A stretch of DNA of 53,691 nucleotides from Nitrospira sp. CG24E (GCA_002869895.2 NEWP02000001.1:1-53691), one strand, 5' to 3'; counted from the stretch's first letter, positions 1-11,661 are shown. Made by a program: numbers and translations. Notes: a model not told the origin generated them from the sequence alone.

Positions 1-52
1 CCTGTCGTTCGTCGATTCGATTCTCGTGTGGCTGGTGAGCAAGATTTTGTGA
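1..52 (+). CDS. secE: SecE C-terminal end (partial)
   Basis: Only the last codons lie in the window. From position 2 the frame reads LSFVDSILVWLVSKIL and stops at TGA 50-52. This hydrophobic end fits the single conserved C-terminal membrane helix of SecE, the small subunit of the SecYEG translocon. The identification rests on this segment plus its place directly before nusG, the standard order. The start is outside the window. Confidence 0.75.
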   Translation, partial: LSFVDSILVWLVSKIL

Positions 53-116
53 GTGGAGAGTCCGGAGGTAAGAGTCTCGCATGGCACATAGTCAACCAAT
101 GATCCGAGGGTAGGGC

Positions 117-653
117 ATGGCAAAGAATTGGTACGTCATTCATACCTACGCAGGCTTCGAGGGGCGGGTGAAGACCAGCTTGCTCGAACGGGCCAATCAA
201 ATGGGATTGGTTGAAAAGCTAGGGCAGGTACTTGTGCCGACGGAGGATGTGATCGAGATCAAGGATGGTAAGCGGCGAACGTCTCGACGGAAATTTTTCC
301 CCGGCTATGTGATTGTGGAGTTGGAGTCCCCGCTGATCGATGAAACCCTGCAGATGATCAAGGAGACGCCGAAGGTCACAGGCTTTGTCGGCGCCGGCGC
401 ACAGCCGACACCCCTGTCCACGGACGAGGTTGAGTCGTTATTGAAACAGGTTGATGTGGGAGCAGCAGGGCCGCGCGAGCAGGTCAAGTTTATCAAGACG
501 GATAATGTGCGGATCATCGACGGTCCGTTCCTCGGGTTCAATGGGGTGGTGGACGAGGTATCTCAGGACCATGGCCGGCTTAAAGTCCTGGTCAGTATCT
601 TTGGGCGTTCCACTCCGGTGGAACTTGGGTTTTTGCAGGTGGAGCGCATCTAA
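117..653 (+). CDS. nusG: Transcription elongation/antitermination factor NusG
   Basis: NusG binds the RNA polymerase clamp and links transcription to Rho or to the leading ribosome. The 178-residue protein has the usual family length. The NGN domain fills about residues 3-105 (NWYVIHTYAGFEGRV at the start, FFPGYVIVEL in the core). A KOW domain fills about 125-178 (GPFLGFNGVV, then VELGFLQVE). ATG 117 is chosen because the NWYV motif follows at once, with a GAGGGTAGGGC purine run upstream. secE ends 64 bp before it and rplK starts 107 bp after it, the classical order. Nothing in the protein looks unusual. Confidence 0.97.
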   Translation: MAKNWYVIHTYAGFEGRVKTSLLERANQMGLVEKLGQVLVPTEDVIEIKDGKRRTSRRKFFPGYVIVELESPLIDETLQMIKETPKVTGFVGAGAQPTPLSTDEVESLLKQVDVGAAGPREQVKFIKTDNVRIIDGPFLGFNGVVDEVSQDHGRLKVLVSIFGRSTPVELGFLQVERI

Positions 654-676
654 GAATGTGTCAATGGGTAATGGTC

Positions 677-746
677 AATGTTGAATACAGAATGGAAGAT
701 AAAGCGTTCAGGAAAATTTCTCATCTAACATTCATCATTCAACGTT
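677..746. repeat. Imperfect inverted repeat between nusG and rplK
   Basis: Two 24-nt arms (677-700 and 723-746) are about three-quarters complementary. The shared core is GTTGAAT in the left arm and ATTCAAC in the right, with a 22-nt loop. Its vocabulary (GTTGAAT, GAATG, AGAT) repeats within each arm. It lies inside the presumed nusG-rplK transcript just before the rplK ribosome-binding site, with no T-tract, so it is not a classical terminator. It looks like a small dispersed intergenic repeat. Confidence 0.6.
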
Positions 747-760
747 CAGAGGAGTAGGAC

Positions 761-1186
761 ATGGCCAAGGAAGTATCGGCGCAGATCAAGTTGCAGATTC
801 CGGCTGGGAAAGCGAACCCCGCCCCTCCCGTTGGACCGTCGCTGGGTCAGCACGGCGTCAATATCATGGAGTTTTGCAAGCAGTTCAACGCGAAAACGCA
901 GAAGGAAGGCGACAGCATCATTCCGGTGATCATTACGGTCTATAAAGACCGGTCGTTTACCTTTGTGATGAAGACTCCGCCGGCATCCGATCTCTTGAAG
1001 AAAGCGGCGGGAATTATCAAGGGATCGGGTGTTCCTCAGAAAGATAAGGTTGGAAAGATCACAAAGACGCAATTGCGCGAGATCGCGCAAAAGAAGATGA
1101 CGGATCTCAATGCCGTCAATCTTGAAGGCGCGATCAAGATCATTGAAGGGACAGCCCGCAGCATGGGAGTGGTGGTTCAGGGGTAA
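761..1186 (+). CDS. rplK: 50S ribosomal protein L11
   Basis: L11 binds the GTPase-associated centre of 23S rRNA and supports factor-dependent GTP hydrolysis. The 141 residues match the family length. The N-terminal domain carries the hallmark [20 protein letters not shown] at about residues 13-32, which includes the region contacted by thiopeptide antibiotics. The C-terminal RNA-binding domain carries [14 protein letters not shown] and ends near [15 protein letters not shown] 761 follows a good GGAG site. It is the first gene of the rplKAJL group; rplA starts 43 bp downstream. Lysines in the N-terminal part may be methylated by PrmA, as known for the family. Confidence 0.98.
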   Translation: MAKEVSAQIKLQIPAGKANPAPPVGPSLGQHGVNIMEFCKQFNAKTQKEGDSIIPVIITVYKDRSFTFVMKTPPASDLLKKAAGIIKGSGVPQKDKVGKITKTQLREIAQKKMTDLNAVNLEGAIKIIEGTARSMGVVVQG

Positions 1187-1229
1187 TCGATCTCGATTAC
1201 CTGACTGTTGAGAAAAGAGAGGGAGTGCG

Positions 1230-1922
1230 ATGGGAAAGAAGATGAAAGCAGCGGTGGAAAAGCTTGAGCCTCGGGCCTATGCCTTACGTGAGGCGGTTGA
1301 GGCGGTGAAGCGATTGGCCTATACCAAGTTCGATGAATCGGTCGATCTGGCGCTTCGATTGGGCGTCGATCCGAAGCGGGCCGATCAAATGGTGCGTGGC
1401 ACGACTTCTCTGCCGCACGGCACGGGGAAGAAGATCCGTGTATTGGTCTTTGCCAAGGGTGAGAAGGAGCAGGAGGCGCGGCAAGCCGGCGCCGACTATG
1501 TCGGGTCCGATGACCTGATGGAAAAGATCAAGGGTGGCTGGCTGGACTTCGATTGCGCCATCTCCACGCCGGATCTCATGGCGGCCGTCGGTAAGCTTGG
1601 AAAGGCGTTGGGACCCCGCGGACTCATGCCGAATCCGAAGACTGGGACCGTGACCTTCGATGTGGGGAAGGCCGTGTCGGAAATTCGGAAGGGGCGCGTC
1701 GAATATAAGGTAGAGAAAGCCGGGATCGTGCAGGTGCCTGTCGGCAAAGTGTCGTTTAAGCCGGAGCAGCTCTATGACAATGCGGCTGCGGTTCTTGAGG
1801 CGGTGATCAAGGCCAAGCCCGCCTCGTGCAAAGGGCGCTATCTGATGAGCGCGACGATTTCGAGCACGATGGGGCCCGGCGTGAAGCTGGATGCCATTGC
1901 ATTGGCTAAGGAATGGAGTTAG
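1230..1922 (+). CDS. rplA: 50S ribosomal protein L1
   Basis: L1 forms the mobile stalk beside the E site and helps release deacylated tRNA. In E. coli it also represses its own operon by binding the rplK leader. The length of 230 residues is typical. Family motifs are visible: [20 protein letters not shown] near residues 39-58, [13 protein letters not shown], and the hinge signature [21 protein letters not shown] 1230 has a strong purine-rich site (AGAGAGGGAG). It is followed after 37 bp by rplJ. I did not find a convincing L1 operator copy in the nusG-rplK spacer. Confidence 0.98.
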   Translation: MGKKMKAAVEKLEPRAYALREAVEAVKRLAYTKFDESVDLALRLGVDPKRADQMVRGTTSLPHGTGKKIRVLVFAKGEKEQEARQAGADYVGSDDLMEKIKGGWLDFDCAISTPDLMAAVGKLGKALGPRGLMPNPKTGTVTFDVGKAVSEIRKGRVEYKVEKAGIVQVPVGKVSFKPEQLYDNAAAVLEAVIKAKPASCKGRYLMSATISSTMGPGVKLDAIALAKEWS

Positions 1923-1959
1923 TCGGGTCGTTGCCGCGCAGAAGGGGAAGGGTTCGATT

Positions 1960-2892
1960 ATGAATAAGGATGAGAAAGCGACAGCAGTTGCGGAGTTGAC
2001 GGAGACATTCGGTCGTGCACGGCTTGCCATTGTCACGGAGAGCGCCGCCCTCTCCGTCAACCAGGTTACGGAGCTTCGCAAGCTCTTGAGGGGCGCCAAG
2101 GCCGAGTACAAGGTCGTGAAGAACACATTGGCTGCCCGTGCCGCTGAAGGCACGATCCTGTCCGGGGTGACGGCATACCTGAAGGGGCCGACGGGGCTGG
2201 TGATCGGTTATGACGATCCGGTGCTCCCGACCAAGATCCTTCAAGACTTTCTTCTGGCCGAAAAGCGCGACCAGAAGATGAAGATCACCGTCGGGGTGTT
2301 GGAGGGGAAGGTCGTGCGGCCGGCTGAGTTGGCGGCCGTTGCGAAGCTACCGAAGAAGGATGTTCTCATTGCGATGTTGTTGTCGGCCATGCAGGGACCG
2401 GCGCGTGGCCTGGTGTATACGCTCAGTGCGGTCTTGTCGAAATTTGTGAGAGTCATTGCAGCCATTCAGGATAAACGAAAAGGAGATGGGGATATGTCAA
2501 CGACTACGGCAAAATTGTCACAGGAAGAATTGATCAAAGCCATTGAGACGATGAGCGTGCTCGATTTGGCGGAACTCGTGAAGGGGTTGGAGGCCCGCTT
2601 TGGCGTCACCGCCGCTGCGCCGGTCGCCGCTGCCGCTCCCGCCGCAGGCGGTGGTGCCGCAGTCGCAGCCGAAGAGAAGACGGCATTCGACGTCGTGCTG
2701 GTGTCTGCCCCGGCGGACAAGAAAATCCAAGTTATCAAGGTCGTCCGCGAGCTCACCAGTCTCGGTTTGAAAGAGGCGAAAGATCTGGTCGAGGGCGCAC
2801 CGAAGCCAGTCAAGACCGGTGTCACAAAAGAAGAGTGCGACACCATGAAGAAGAAGCTCGAAGAGAGCGGCGCCAAGGTCGAGATTAAGTAG
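1960..2892 (+). CDS. rplJ: Ribosomal protein L10 reading in frame into L7/L12 (rplJ-rplL fusion)
   Basis: Residues 1-178 are L10, the stalk base that anchors L7/L12 dimers to 23S rRNA. Typical elements are [28 protein letters not shown], and a C-terminal helix ending [10 protein letters not shown]. No stop codon follows. After GDGD the frame continues at 2494 straight into a complete L7/L12 (133 codons including the stop), giving a 310-residue product. Normally the genes are separate, because each L10 carries two or three L12 dimers. The codons at the junction read GAT AAA CGA AAA GGA; one change of CGA to TGA would restore a normal L10 end. The start ATG 1960 follows GGGGAAGGG. This is either a real fusion with an internal start for free L12, or one miscalled base. 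Confidence 0.85.
   Translation: MNKDEKATAVAELTETFGRARLAIVTESAALSVNQVTELRKLLRGAKAEYKVVKNTLAARAAEGTILSGVTAYLKGPTGLVIGYDDPVLPTKILQDFLLAEKRDQKMKITVGVLEGKVVRPAELAAVAKLPKKDVLIAMLLSAMQGPARGLVYTLSAVLSKFVRVIAAIQDKRKGDGDMSTTTAKLSQEELIKAIETMSVLDLAELVKGLEARFGVTAAAPVAAAAPAAGGGAAVAAEEKTAFDVVLVSAPADKKIQVIKVVRELTSLGLKEAKDLVEGAPKPVKTGVTKEECDTMKKKLEESGAKVEIK
2494..2892 (+). CDS. rplL: 50S ribosomal protein L7/L12 (internal start within the rplJ frame)
   Basis: L7/L12 forms the flexible stalk that recruits translational GTPases. The 132 residues contain the N-terminal dimerisation domain ([20 protein letters not shown]), an Ala/Gly-rich hinge (about residues 43-62) and the factor-binding C-terminal domain ([30 protein letters not shown]). 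ATG 2494 has its own well-placed site, AGGAG at 2481-2485 with 8 nt spacing. Free L12 can therefore be made even though the upstream rplJ frame runs through it. rpoB follows after 85 bp, where L12-dependent attenuation is known in other bacteria. Confidence 0.96.
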   Translation: MSTTTAKLSQEELIKAIETMSVLDLAELVKGLEARFGVTAAAPVAAAAPAAGGGAAVAAEEKTAFDVVLVSAPADKKIQVIKVVRELTSLGLKEAKDLVEGAPKPVKTGVTKEECDTMKKKLEESGAKVEIK

Positions 2893-2977
2893 TCCTGATT
2901 GGACCGTTGCCAGCTTCCAGTGGGTGCCTGCCTTCTGCGGGCCCCCACGCTTAACCATTGTATTGGAGGACAGGGGA

Positions 2978-5900
2978 ATGTCCGAAACGACTCTGCAGGA
3001 GTTCGTCGAACGGAAAGACTATTCGCGCATTCATAGCAGCATCGAGATTCCTGATCTTATCGAGATTCAGAAGCGCTCCTATGAAGAATTTCTTCAGCGG
3101 GAGGTCGAGCCTGAGCGTCGCAAGGATCATGGACTCCAGGCTGCCTTGGCGAGCGTGTTTCCGATTCCGGATTACAACAATACCGCCGTATTGGAGTTTA
3201 CGAGTTACACGCTCGGCACTCCAAAATACGACGAACGGGAATGTCTTGAGCAGGGGATGACCTTTGCCGTTCCGTTGAAACTCCGGGTGCGGTTGGTCGT
3301 CTTCGACAAGGAAGACAAGGGTTCCAAGAAAAAAGTCCTTGACGTTCGAGAACAGGAAGTCTATGTCGGCGAGCTGCCGCTCATGACGGAACGGGGAACC
3401 TTCATTGTCAACGGGACCGAGCGTGTCGTGGTGAGCCAGTTACATCGGTCGCCCGGCGCCTCCTTCACGCACGATAAGGGCCGGACGCATTCCAGCGGCA
3501 AGGTCTTGTATTCCGCCAGGATCATTCCCTATCGCGGATCGTGGCTCGACTTCGAGTTCGACGCGCGGGACATTCTCTATGTGCGCATCGACCGCCGGCG
3601 GAAGATGCCGACGACCATTTTGTTGAAGGCCTTCGGCTATTCAGGCGACGACTTGCTCAAAATGTATTATCCGGTCGAGGAGATTCGGGTCATTAAGGGC
3701 AAGATGTTGCGGAAGCTCGACCCTGAGATCCATCAGGGTCTGCGCTGTTCGGCCGAAGTGCTCGAAAAGGGTGGTAAGGAGCCGCTGGTGCGGGAAGGGG
3801 CCAAGCTGACGAAGGGGCTCATTGCCAAGCTCAAGGCGGCCGGTGTGAAGGAAATTCCGCTTGCCCCCAGCGAATTGATTGGGCGCGCGGTTCTGACCGA
3901 ACTGGTGGATTCGAAGAAGAACAAGCTAGCTGAAAGAAATCAGCGGCTCACGGCAGAGATCATTGAGGCGCTGCTGGAGAGCGACATTGAAGAGTTCAAG
4001 GCGATTTATTTCGATACGGTCACATCCACCCCGGTGATTCTGGATACGCTCGAGATGGATAAGACGACCTCGAAAGAGGAGGCGATGGTCGAGATCTATC
4101 GTCGTTTACGGCCTGGAGAAACTCCCTCGGTCGACACGGCGCGCGCGCTCTTCGACAATATGTTCTCAAATTCCAAGCGGTACGATCTCTCGCCGGTCGG
4201 GCGTCTGAAGTTGAATAAGAAGCTCGGCCTCGATCTGCCCTTGGAGCAACGAACGTTGACAAAGGAAGATATGGTCGAGGTGATCCGCTATCTCGTGAAT
4301 TTGAAGCTGGGTAAAGGGGAAATCGACGACATCGATCACTTGGGCAATCGCCGCGTTCGGTCGGTCGGTGAGTTGCTGGAGAACCAATTCCGGCTTGGGC
4401 TGGTTCGCATGGAACGCAGTATCAAGGAGCGGATGAACCTCCTGGATATGGAAACGGTGCTGCCGCACGATTTGATCAATGCGAAGCCGGTCGTGGCCGC
4501 GGTGAAAGAGTTTTTCAGCAGCAGCCAGTTGTCTCAGTTCATGGACCAAACGAATCCGCTTGCGGAAATTACCCACAAGCGTCGGCTGTCCGCTCTCGGT
4601 CCCGGTGGTTTGACCAGGGAGCGGGCGGGGTTCGAAGTTCGCGACGTCCATCCTTCGCACTACAGCCGTATTTGTCCAATCGAAACGCCGGAAGGTCCGA
4701 ACATCGGCTTGATCACGTCCTTGGCGACCTATGCGCGAATCAACAAGTTTGGCTTTATCGAAGCGCCCTATCGCAAGGTGGTGAAGGGGCGTGTGACGGA
4801 CGAAATCGAGTTTCTTTCCGCGATCGAAGGAGATAAGTACATCATCGCGCAAGCGAATGCGAAGGTGGATGGGGCCGGCCGTCTGGCATCCGAAGCCATT
4901 TCGGCGCGGGCTGCCGGAGACTTTGTGACCGCCACTTCGGACAAGATCGAATATATGGATGTGTCGCCCAAGCAGGTTGTGAGCGTGGCCACGGCCCTGG
5001 TGCCCTTCTTGGAACACGACGATGCCAACCGCGCCTTGATGGGATCGAACATGCAGCGTCAGGCGGTCCCGCTCCTCACGTCGGAAGCGCCTCTTGTCGG
5101 CACGGGGATGGAAACCGTGGTTGCGCGAGACTCCGGCTATGTCGTACAGGCCCGGCGCGCAGGCGTCGTGGAGAGCGTGGATGCGACGAGAATCGTTGTG
5201 CGCGCCGATTCGAAAGAAGGCCGGAAAAAGAATGATGCCGGGTTGGATGCCTACGATCTGATCAAGTTCCAGCGATCGAACCAGAGCACCACCATTACGC
5301 AGACGCCGGTGGTGCGGCTTGGGCAACCGGTGAAAGTGGGACAGGTCTTGGCCGATGGCCCTGCCATCGATCACGGGGAACTGGCATTAGGCAAGAACAT
5401 TCTTGTCGCCTTCATGCCGTGGGGTGGATACAACTTCGAAGACGCCATCCTATTGAGCGAAAAACTCGTGCGTGAAGATGCCTTCACGTCGATCCACATT
5501 GAAGAGTTCGAGGTCGAGGCCCGCGACACCAAGTTGGGGAAAGAGGACATCACCCGCGATATTCCGAACGTTGGAGAGGAAGCGCTTCGCGACCTCGATG
5601 AGAGCGGGATTATCCGTATCGGGGCCGAGGTGAAGCCCGGAAATATTTTGGTCGGAAAGGTGACGCCGAAGGGCGAAACGCAGCTCACGCCGGAAGAGAA
5701 ATTGCTGCGAGCTATCTTCGGTGAGAAGGCGGGCGACGTGAAGGATACGTCCTTGACGGTGCCGCCTGGCGTCGAAGGTATCGTCGTGGATGTGAAAATC
5801 TTCTCGCGCAAGGGGCTCGACAAGGACGAACGGTCCAAGAGCATCGAGAGCGACGATGTGATGAAGCTCCAGCGCGATCACCACGAAGAGCTTCGGATTA

Positions 5901-6934
5901 TCGACGAAGAAAAAACGAAGAAGATCAGGAAGCTGTTGTTGGGGAAGGTGGTCGGTCGCGATTTGATGGATGCCGAGAGCGGCGATGTCATTCTGAAGAA
6001 AAAGGGGAAGTTGACCGCAGAGATACTCAAGCGGTTGCCCGATGATACGGTCCGGTACATCATTCTCAGCGATCCTGACGAGCAAAAGGAACTGGAAGAC
6101 GTCGAACGGCGGGCGAAAGAACAGATTGAGATTCTGCAGACATTGTACGACGAAAAAGTCGGGCGTCTGAAGCGGGGCGATGAGCTTCCGCCTGGCGTGA
6201 TCAAGCTCGTCAAGGTCTATGTGTCGATGAAGCGCAAGATTCAGGTCGGCGATAAGATGGCCGGGCGGCACGGGAACAAAGGCGTGGTCTCTCGGGTCTT
6301 GCCTGAAGAAGACATGCCTTGCTTGCCGGATGGGACGCCGGTGGAAATTGTGCTGAATCCCCTCGGTGTGCCGTCGCGTATGAACGTCGGTCAGATTCTG
6401 GAAACCCACCTGGGTTGGGCGGCCAAGGCATTGGGGATCAAGGTGGCCAGTCCCGTGTTCGACGGAGCGTCGGAGACGGAGATTAAGGATCTACTCAAGA
6501 AGGCGAACTTGCCGACCAGTGGGCAAGCTCTACTGATGGATGGCCGGACTGGAGAAATGTTCGGCAGCCCCGTGACGGTTGGATACATGTACGTCTTAAA
6601 GCTCCACCACTTGGTCGACGATAAGATTCACGCAAGGTCGATCGGTCCCTATTCGCTCGTCACCCAGCAGCCGCTCGGCGGCAAGGCTCAATTCGGCGGC
6701 CAGCGATTGGGGGAAATGGAAGTGTGGGCATTGCAGGCCTATGGCGCTGCCTCCACGTTGCAAGAGTTCTTGACGGTCAAATCGGACGACGTGCCGGGCC
6801 GATCGAGGATGTACGAAGCGATCGTCAAGGGTGAGCCGTTCCTGGAACCTGGATTGCCCGAGTCGTTTAACGTCTTGGTCAAAGAGCTCCAGAGTTTGGG
6901 GCTCGACGTCGAGCTGATCAAGTCGCAAGACTAA
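2978..6934 (+). CDS. rpoB: DNA-directed RNA polymerase beta subunit
   Basis: RpoB forms half of the polymerase active-site cleft. The 1318-residue protein is close to the usual proteobacterial length. The rifampicin region near residues 513-545 ([15 protein letters not shown], then [14 protein letters not shown]) carries the wild-type residues expected of sensitive enzymes. The catalytic lysine segment [15 protein letters not shown] lies near residue 1087. The C-terminus reads [20 protein letters not shown]. The open frame extends upstream, but ATG 2978 (MSETTLQEF) is chosen because it has a GGAGGA site and because homology begins there. rpoC starts 13 bp after the stop. Confidence 0.98.
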   Translation: MSETTLQEFVERKDYSRIHSSIEIPDLIEIQKRSYEEFLQREVEPERRKDHGLQAALASVFPIPDYNNTAVLEFTSYTLGTPKYDERECLEQGMTFAVPLKLRVRLVVFDKEDKGSKKKVLDVREQEVYVGELPLMTERGTFIVNGTERVVVSQLHRSPGASFTHDKGRTHSSGKVLYSARIIPYRGSWLDFEFDARDILYVRIDRRRKMPTTILLKAFGYSGDDLLKMYYPVEEIRVIKGKMLRKLDPEIHQGLRCSAEVLEKGGKEPLVREGAKLTKGLIAKLKAAGVKEIPLAPSELIGRAVLTELVDSKKNKLAERNQRLTAEIIEALLESDIEEFKAIYFDTVTSTPVILDTLEMDKTTSKEEAMVEIYRRLRPGETPSVDTARALFDNMFSNSKRYDLSPVGRLKLNKKLGLDLPLEQRTLTKEDMVEVIRYLVNLKLGKGEIDDIDHLGNRRVRSVGELLENQFRLGLVRMERSIKERMNLLDMETVLPHDLINAKPVVAAVKEFFSSSQLSQFMDQTNPLAEITHKRRLSALGPGGLTRERAGFEVRDVHPSHYSRICPIETPEGPNIGLITSLATYARINKFGFIEAPYRKVVKGRVTDEIEFLSAIEGDKYIIAQANAKVDGAGRLASEAISARAAGDFVTATSDKIEYMDVSPKQVVSVATALVPFLEHDDANRALMGSNMQRQAVPLLTSEAPLVGTGMETVVARDSGYVVQARRAGVVESVDATRIVVRADSKEGRKKNDAGLDAYDLIKFQRSNQSTTITQTPVVRLGQPVKVGQVLADGPAIDHGELALGKNILVAFMPWGGYNFEDAILLSEKLVREDAFTSIHIEEFEVEARDTKLGKEDITRDIPNVGEEALRDLDESGIIRIGAEVKPGNILVGKVTPKGETQLTPEEKLLRAIFGEKAGDVKDTSLTVPPGVEGIVVDVKIFSRKGLDKDERSKSIESDDVMKLQRDHHEELRIIDEEKTKKIRKLLLGKVVGRDLMDAESGDVILKKKGKLTAEILKRLPDDTVRYIILSDPDEQKELEDVERRAKEQIEILQTLYDEKVGRLKRGDELPPGVIKLVKVYVSMKRKIQVGDKMAGRHGNKGVVSRVLPEEDMPCLPDGTPVEIVLNPLGVPSRMNVGQILETHLGWAAKALGIKVASPVFDGASETEIKDLLKKANLPTSGQALLMDGRTGEMFGSPVTVGYMYVLKLHHLVDDKIHARSIGPYSLVTQQPLGGKAQFGGQRLGEMEVWALQAYGAASTLQEFLTVKSDDVPGRSRMYEAIVKGEPFLEPGLPESFNVLVKELQSLGLDVELIKSQD

Positions 6935-6947
6935 GGAGGTCATTACT

Positions 6948-9900
6948 TTGGAAGGCGTCTATACATTATTTGAGAAGCCGCGCGATGCGGTGTCGTTCGA
7001 TTCGATGCGGATCAGGATTGCGTCACCCGAAAAGATTCGGTCGTGGTCCTACGGCGAAGTGAAGAAGCCGGAGACCATCAATTACCGGTCGTTTAAACCG
7101 GAAAAAGACGGACTGTTTTGCGCGAAGATTTTCGGCCCGATCAAGGATTGGGAGTGCAACTGCGGCAAATACAAGCGTATGAAGCACCGCGGAATTGTCT
7201 GTGACAAGTGCGGAGTCGAGGTCATCCAGTCCAAAGTCCGCCGGGAGCGCATGGGCCATATCGAGCTCGCAGCTCCGGTCGCGCATATCTGGTTCCTCAA
7301 GGGCGTGCCGAGCCGGATTGGCACCCTGCTCGACATGAGTTTAAAAGGATTGGAGCGGATTCTCTATTTCGAGAGCTATGTCTGTGTCGATCCTGGGTCG
7401 ACGGATTTGACGGAGAAGGAGCTGGTATCGGAGGAAAAGCTTCGCGAACTCCAGGGCGCGGGATACGGTCCCGATTCCTACAAGGTCGGTATCGGCGCCG
7501 ATGCCATCCGGGAGTTGCTCCGCAAGATCGACATCAATGCCAAGTGGGACGAGATCAAGGCCAAGGCGAAAACGTCGGCCTCAGCAGCCTTGAAGAAAAA
7601 ATACGCGAAGCAACTCAAAGTCATCGAGGCCTTCCGCAAATCCGGCAATATGCCTGAGTGGATGATTATGGATGTGATTCCAGTGCTGCCACCGGAGTTG
7701 CGCCCGCTTGTGCCGCTGGACGGAGGACGTTTTGCGACCTCGGATCTAAACGATCTGTACCGCCGCGTCATCAATCGGAACAATCGCCTGAAACGGTTGA
7801 TCGAGCTGAAGGCGCCTGGCGTCATCATCCGAAACGAAATGCGCATGTTGCAGGAAGCGGTCGATGCGCTCTTCGACAACGGTCGTCGCGGTCGAGCGAT
7901 TCGCGGACCCAACAAGCGTCCGCTCAAATCCTTGAGCGACATGCTGAAGGGAAAGCAGGGGCGCTTTCGGCAAAACTTGCTTGGTAAACGGGTGGATTAT
8001 TCGGGCCGAACCGTCATCGTCGTGGGACCGGAACTCCGGCTGCATCAATGCGGGTTGCCCAAGAAGATGGCGCTCGAACTGTTCAAGCCCTTTATCTTCC
8101 ACAAACTGGAGGAGCGAGGCGCGGCGACGACGATCAAGAGCGCCAAACGTTTGGTCGAAAAAGAGCGGCCTGAAGTATGGGATGTGCTGGACGAAGTCAT
8201 TCGCGAGCATCCCGTGTTACTGAACCGTGCGCCGACATTGCACCGTCTCGGTATCCAAGCCTTCGATCCAGTGTTGGTTGAGGGGAAGGCCATCCGGCTG
8301 CATCCGCTGGTCTGCGCGGCATTCAATGCCGACTTCGACGGAGACCAGATGGCGGTCCACGTTCCGCTCTCGGTCGAAGCCCAGGTTGAGGCGCGTGTGT
8401 TGCTGATGTCGATCAATAACATTCTCTCACCGGCCAATGGGAAGCCGATTGCGGTGCCGTCGCAGGACATGGTGCTCGGCTGTTATTGGCTGACCAAAGA
8501 GCGTGCTGGATGCAAGGGTGAGGGGAAAGTATTCGGCTCGTCGGAGGAGGTGCGTATCGCATTCGATTCGCGAGAGTTGGATGTGCACGCGCGGATCAAG
8601 GTGCGGATTGAGGGAAGTCTCGTTCAGACCACCGTCGGACGAGTCATCCTGTCGGATGTGCTCCCTCCGGGCTTGCCGTTCGCCACAGCGAATAAGCTCA
8701 TGACCAAGAAGGAAATGACCAAACTTATCGATACCGTCTACCGCCAATCCGGTCACCGTGAGACGGTCACGTTCCTGGACAAGGTCAAGGACACGGGGTT
8801 TGAGTATGCCACGCGGGCCGGCATCTCGATCTGCATCGACAACATGCATATTCCGACCAAGAAGCAGGACCTGCTGGGCAAGGCTCAGCATGAGGTGACG
8901 GAGATCGAACGGCAATATGCGGAGGGATTGATCACCAACGGCGAACGCTATAACAAGGTGATCGACATCTGGGCGCATGTGACGGAGCAGATTGCCAATG
9001 AAATGATGAAGGAATTGGGCGCGGGAGGCGATCCGACCAAGGCCGAGTCCTTCAATCCGATCTTCATGATGGCGGATTCCGGCGCCCGAGGAAGCTCCCA
9101 GCAGATTCGCCAGTTAGGCGGTATGCGAGGTTTGATGGCGAAGCCCTCCGGTGAAATCATCGAGACCCCGATTACCGCCAACTTCCGTGAAGGGTTGACG
9201 GTGTTGCAGTACTTCATTTCGACGCACGGCGCCCGGAAAGGGTTGGCGGACACGGCGTTGAAGACTGCAAACTCCGGCTATCTCACGCGGCGCTTGGTTG
9301 ATATCGCGCAGGATGTGATCATCAACGAAATCGATTGCGGCACCACCGACGGCATCATTGTGAGCGCATTGGTAGAGGGTGGTGAAATCATTCAGCCGAT
9401 CGAAGAGCGGGTGTTGGGACGGTTGGCCGCAGAAGATATCCGCGATCCCGTGACCGGTGAGATCATCGTGTCCTTCAACGAGGAGATCGATGAAGAGCGG
9501 ACTAAGGCGATCGTGGAGGCGGCGGTTGATCACGTCAAGATTCGCTCGGTGCTGACCTGTCAGTCGCGCCGCGGAGTCTGCCGGTCCTGCTATGGGCGGG
9601 ATTTGGCCCGCGGGCGGTTGGTCGAAAAAGGCGAGCCGGTCGGTGTGATCGCAGCCCAGTCGATCGGTGAGCCCGGCACGCAGTTGACTATGCGGACATT
9701 TCATATCGGAGGAACCGCGAGCAAGGTGGTCGAGCAGACGGTGACCGAGGCCAAACATGCAGGCACGATCAAGTTCATGAGTTTCGATGCGAAGAAGAAT
9801 GCCGACTTCTCTAACCCCGGGATCGCGGTCCAGAATAAAGAGGGTGAATGGGTTGTCATGAATCGGAACGCAAAAATTGCCATCGTCGATGAGACAGGCC

Positions 9901-11129
9901 GTGAGCGTGAGAAATACGGGGTTGTCTACGGCGCCAAGATCAAGATTAAGAACGGTGGCCGTGTCGAGGTGGGCCAGAAGTTGGTGGAATGGGATCCCTA
10001 TTCTCTGACCATTCTCACGGAAGTCGGTGGGAAGGTGGCCTATGGAGACATCGTCGAAGGTGTCTCTATGAAGGAAGAGTTCGACGAAGTCACCGGCCTC
10101 TCGCGCAAAGTCATCGTCGAGCATAGCGGTGCGACATTGCGTCCTCGCGTGTCGATCAAGGACGAGGGTGGGAAGACGGCCAAGGTGGCAGCTGCGGCCA
10201 ACGTGGCGCGCTATCTGCTTCCGGTCGGAGCGCACATCTTCGTTGAAAAGGGCGCAGTGGTCACTCCCGGCGACGTGTTGGCCAAAATTCCCCGGGAAAC
10301 GACGAAGACGAAAGATATCACCGGCGGTCTGCCGCGTGTGGCTGAGTTGTTCGAGGCCCGGAAACCGAAAGAGACTGCCGTTATCAGCGAGATCGATGGC
10401 GAAGTATCCTACGACGGTTTCGTGAAAGGCATGCGCAAAGTACTGGTCAATAATAAGATGGGTGATGTGAAAGAATACTTCATTCCCAAGGGCAAGCACG
10501 TCAATGTGCATGAGGGCGATTGGGTGCGGGCCGGTGAGCCCTTGATGGATGGATCGGCCAATCCCCACGACATCCTCGATGTGCTGGGCCCGAACGAATT
10601 GCAAAAGTATCTCGTCGACGAAGTGCAGGACGTCTATCGGTTGCAGGGCGTGACGATCAACGATAAGCATATCGAGATCATCGTGCGGCAGATGCTGCGC
10701 AAGGTCAGGGTCGAAGATCCCGGCGACACGGAATTCCTGCCCGGCAGTCAAGTCAGCAAGATGTTGTTCGATGAGGAGAACGAGCGAGTGTTGGCTAAAG
10801 GCGGGCAGCCGGGTCTTGGGAAGCCTGTACTGCTGGGTATTACCAAGGCGGCATTGACTACGGATAGCTTTATTTCTGCCGCCTCCTTCCAGGAGACCAC
10901 GCGTGTCTTGACGGAAGCGGCGATCAACGGGCGCATCGATAATCTGCTGGGTCTGAAGGAGAATGTGATCGTCGGTCGATTGATTCCGGCTGGAACCGGC
11001 TTCGAAGAGTACCGCGACACGTTTGTGATCAGTCCCAAGCCCGAGCCGGCCATTGTCGCTCAGGGAGATGTGCTGGCCGTTGCGCAAGAGGGCGTAGCGC
11101 CGGGAGTGGGAGAGCCTGCTCGCTCATAA
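6948..11129 (+). CDS. rpoC: DNA-directed RNA polymerase beta' subunit
   Basis: RpoC carries the catalytic magnesium site. The 1393-residue protein begins at a TTG codon with a strong GGAGGT site 7 nt upstream; no ATG precedes the conserved start. The first zinc site is C70, C72, C85 and C88 ([20 protein letters not shown]). The catalytic loop NADFDGDQM places three aspartates at 462, 464 and 466. The second zinc cluster includes C871 and CRSC shortly after. The bridge-helix/trigger-loop region contains [21 protein letters not shown]. No intein or split is seen. The next gene, rpsL, has its own promoter 23 bp after the stop. Confidence 0.98.
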   Translation: MEGVYTLFEKPRDAVSFDSMRIRIASPEKIRSWSYGEVKKPETINYRSFKPEKDGLFCAKIFGPIKDWECNCGKYKRMKHRGIVCDKCGVEVIQSKVRRERMGHIELAAPVAHIWFLKGVPSRIGTLLDMSLKGLERILYFESYVCVDPGSTDLTEKELVSEEKLRELQGAGYGPDSYKVGIGADAIRELLRKIDINAKWDEIKAKAKTSASAALKKKYAKQLKVIEAFRKSGNMPEWMIMDVIPVLPPELRPLVPLDGGRFATSDLNDLYRRVINRNNRLKRLIELKAPGVIIRNEMRMLQEAVDALFDNGRRGRAIRGPNKRPLKSLSDMLKGKQGRFRQNLLGKRVDYSGRTVIVVGPELRLHQCGLPKKMALELFKPFIFHKLEERGAATTIKSAKRLVEKERPEVWDVLDEVIREHPVLLNRAPTLHRLGIQAFDPVLVEGKAIRLHPLVCAAFNADFDGDQMAVHVPLSVEAQVEARVLLMSINNILSPANGKPIAVPSQDMVLGCYWLTKERAGCKGEGKVFGSSEEVRIAFDSRELDVHARIKVRIEGSLVQTTVGRVILSDVLPPGLPFATANKLMTKKEMTKLIDTVYRQSGHRETVTFLDKVKDTGFEYATRAGISICIDNMHIPTKKQDLLGKAQHEVTEIERQYAEGLITNGERYNKVIDIWAHVTEQIANEMMKELGAGGDPTKAESFNPIFMMADSGARGSSQQIRQLGGMRGLMAKPSGEIIETPITANFREGLTVLQYFISTHGARKGLADTALKTANSGYLTRRLVDIAQDVIINEIDCGTTDGIIVSALVEGGEIIQPIEERVLGRLAAEDIRDPVTGEIIVSFNEEIDEERTKAIVEAAVDHVKIRSVLTCQSRRGVCRSCYGRDLARGRLVEKGEPVGVIAAQSIGEPGTQLTMRTFHIGGTASKVVEQTVTEAKHAGTIKFMSFDAKKNADFSNPGIAVQNKEGEWVVMNRNAKIAIVDETGREREKYGVVYGAKIKIKNGGRVEVGQKLVEWDPYSLTILTEVGGKVAYGDIVEGVSMKEEFDEVTGLSRKVIVEHSGATLRPRVSIKDEGGKTAKVAAAANVARYLLPVGAHIFVEKGAVVTPGDVLAKIPRETTKTKDITGGLPRVAELFEARKPKETAVISEIDGEVSYDGFVKGMRKVLVNNKMGDVKEYFIPKGKHVNVHEGDWVRAGEPLMDGSANPHDILDVLGPNELQKYLVDEVQDVYRLQGVTINDKHIEIIVRQMLRKVRVEDPGDTEFLPGSQVSKMLFDEENERVLAKGGQPGLGKPVLLGITKAALTTDSFISAASFQETTRVLTEAAINGRIDNLLGLKENVIVGRLIPAGTGFEEYRDTFVISPKPEPAIVAQGDVLAVAQEGVAPGVGEPARS

Positions 11130-11151
11130 TCCATGGGGCATTGTGGCGGGC

Positions 11152-11180
11152 TTGACACAGCGATCAATGCTCACTACAAT
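11152..11180 (+). promoter_or_regulatory. Consensus sigma-70 promoter upstream of rpsL
   Basis: TTGACA (11152-11157) and TACAAT (11175-11180) are separated by exactly 17 bp. The -35 box matches at 6/6 and the -10 box at 5/6. Transcription would start near 11187, giving a leader of about 63 nt before rpsL ATG 11250. The site separates the rpoBC unit from the str/S10 unit, so the latter does not depend only on read-through from the rpl promoter. Confidence 0.8.
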
Positions 11181-11249
11181 CGACCGGCTTTGCCCTTGAT
11201 GGGTTGAGTAAAGCGGTCAAACGATATCGAAGATGAGAGTGATGTACTA

Positions 11250-11621
11250 ATGCCAACGATTAATCAATTAGTCAGAAAAGGCCGCCAGCTGGCGCACGCG
11301 AAGACGAAGAGTCCCGCGCTCAAGTCCTGTCCGCAGAAGCGTGGCGTCTGTCTTCGTGTCTATACCTCAACGCCAAAGAAGCCGAACTCCGCGCTGCGGA
11401 AAGTCGCGCGTGTCCGGTTAACGAATGGGATGGAAGTTACGACCTACATTCCCGGTGTCGGCCACAATCTCCAAGAGCACTCCATTGTGCTCGTCCGTGG
11501 CGGCCGCGTAAAGGACCTGCCCGGTGTGCGGTATCACATCGTCAGAGGCGCTCTTGATGCCGTTGGTGTGGCGGATCGAAAGCAGAGCCGTTCGAAGTAT
11601 GGAGCGAAGCGTCCTAAATAG
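11250..11621 (+). CDS. rpsL: 30S ribosomal protein S12
   Basis: S12 sits at the decoding centre and controls fidelity. The 123 residues match the family. The decoding loop [20 protein letters not shown] (from residue 41) carries the lysines and proline of streptomycin-sensitive forms. [20 protein letters not shown] contains the aspartate that is methylthiolated in many bacteria. The C-terminus [11 protein letters not shown] is canonical. It is the first gene behind the promoter at 11152-11180, and rpsG starts 40 bp downstream. ATG is used; the ribosome-binding site is a weak GATGAGAG. Confidence 0.98.
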   Translation: MPTINQLVRKGRQLAHAKTKSPALKSCPQKRGVCLRVYTSTPKKPNSALRKVARVRLTNGMEVTTYIPGVGHNLQEHSIVLVRGGRVKDLPGVRYHIVRGALDAVGVADRKQSRSKYGAKRPK

Positions 11622-11661
11622 ATAGATTGCCAACCATCGGTATTGAGAGAGTGATTGACAC

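Noticed and set aside
9114-11087. Minus-strand open frame of 657 codons opposite rpoC
   Set aside because: Exactly antisense to a conserved gene, no recognisable motif, and explained by the third-position composition of rpoC. Similar long antisense frames occur opposite rpoB (4166-5374, 5450-6409).
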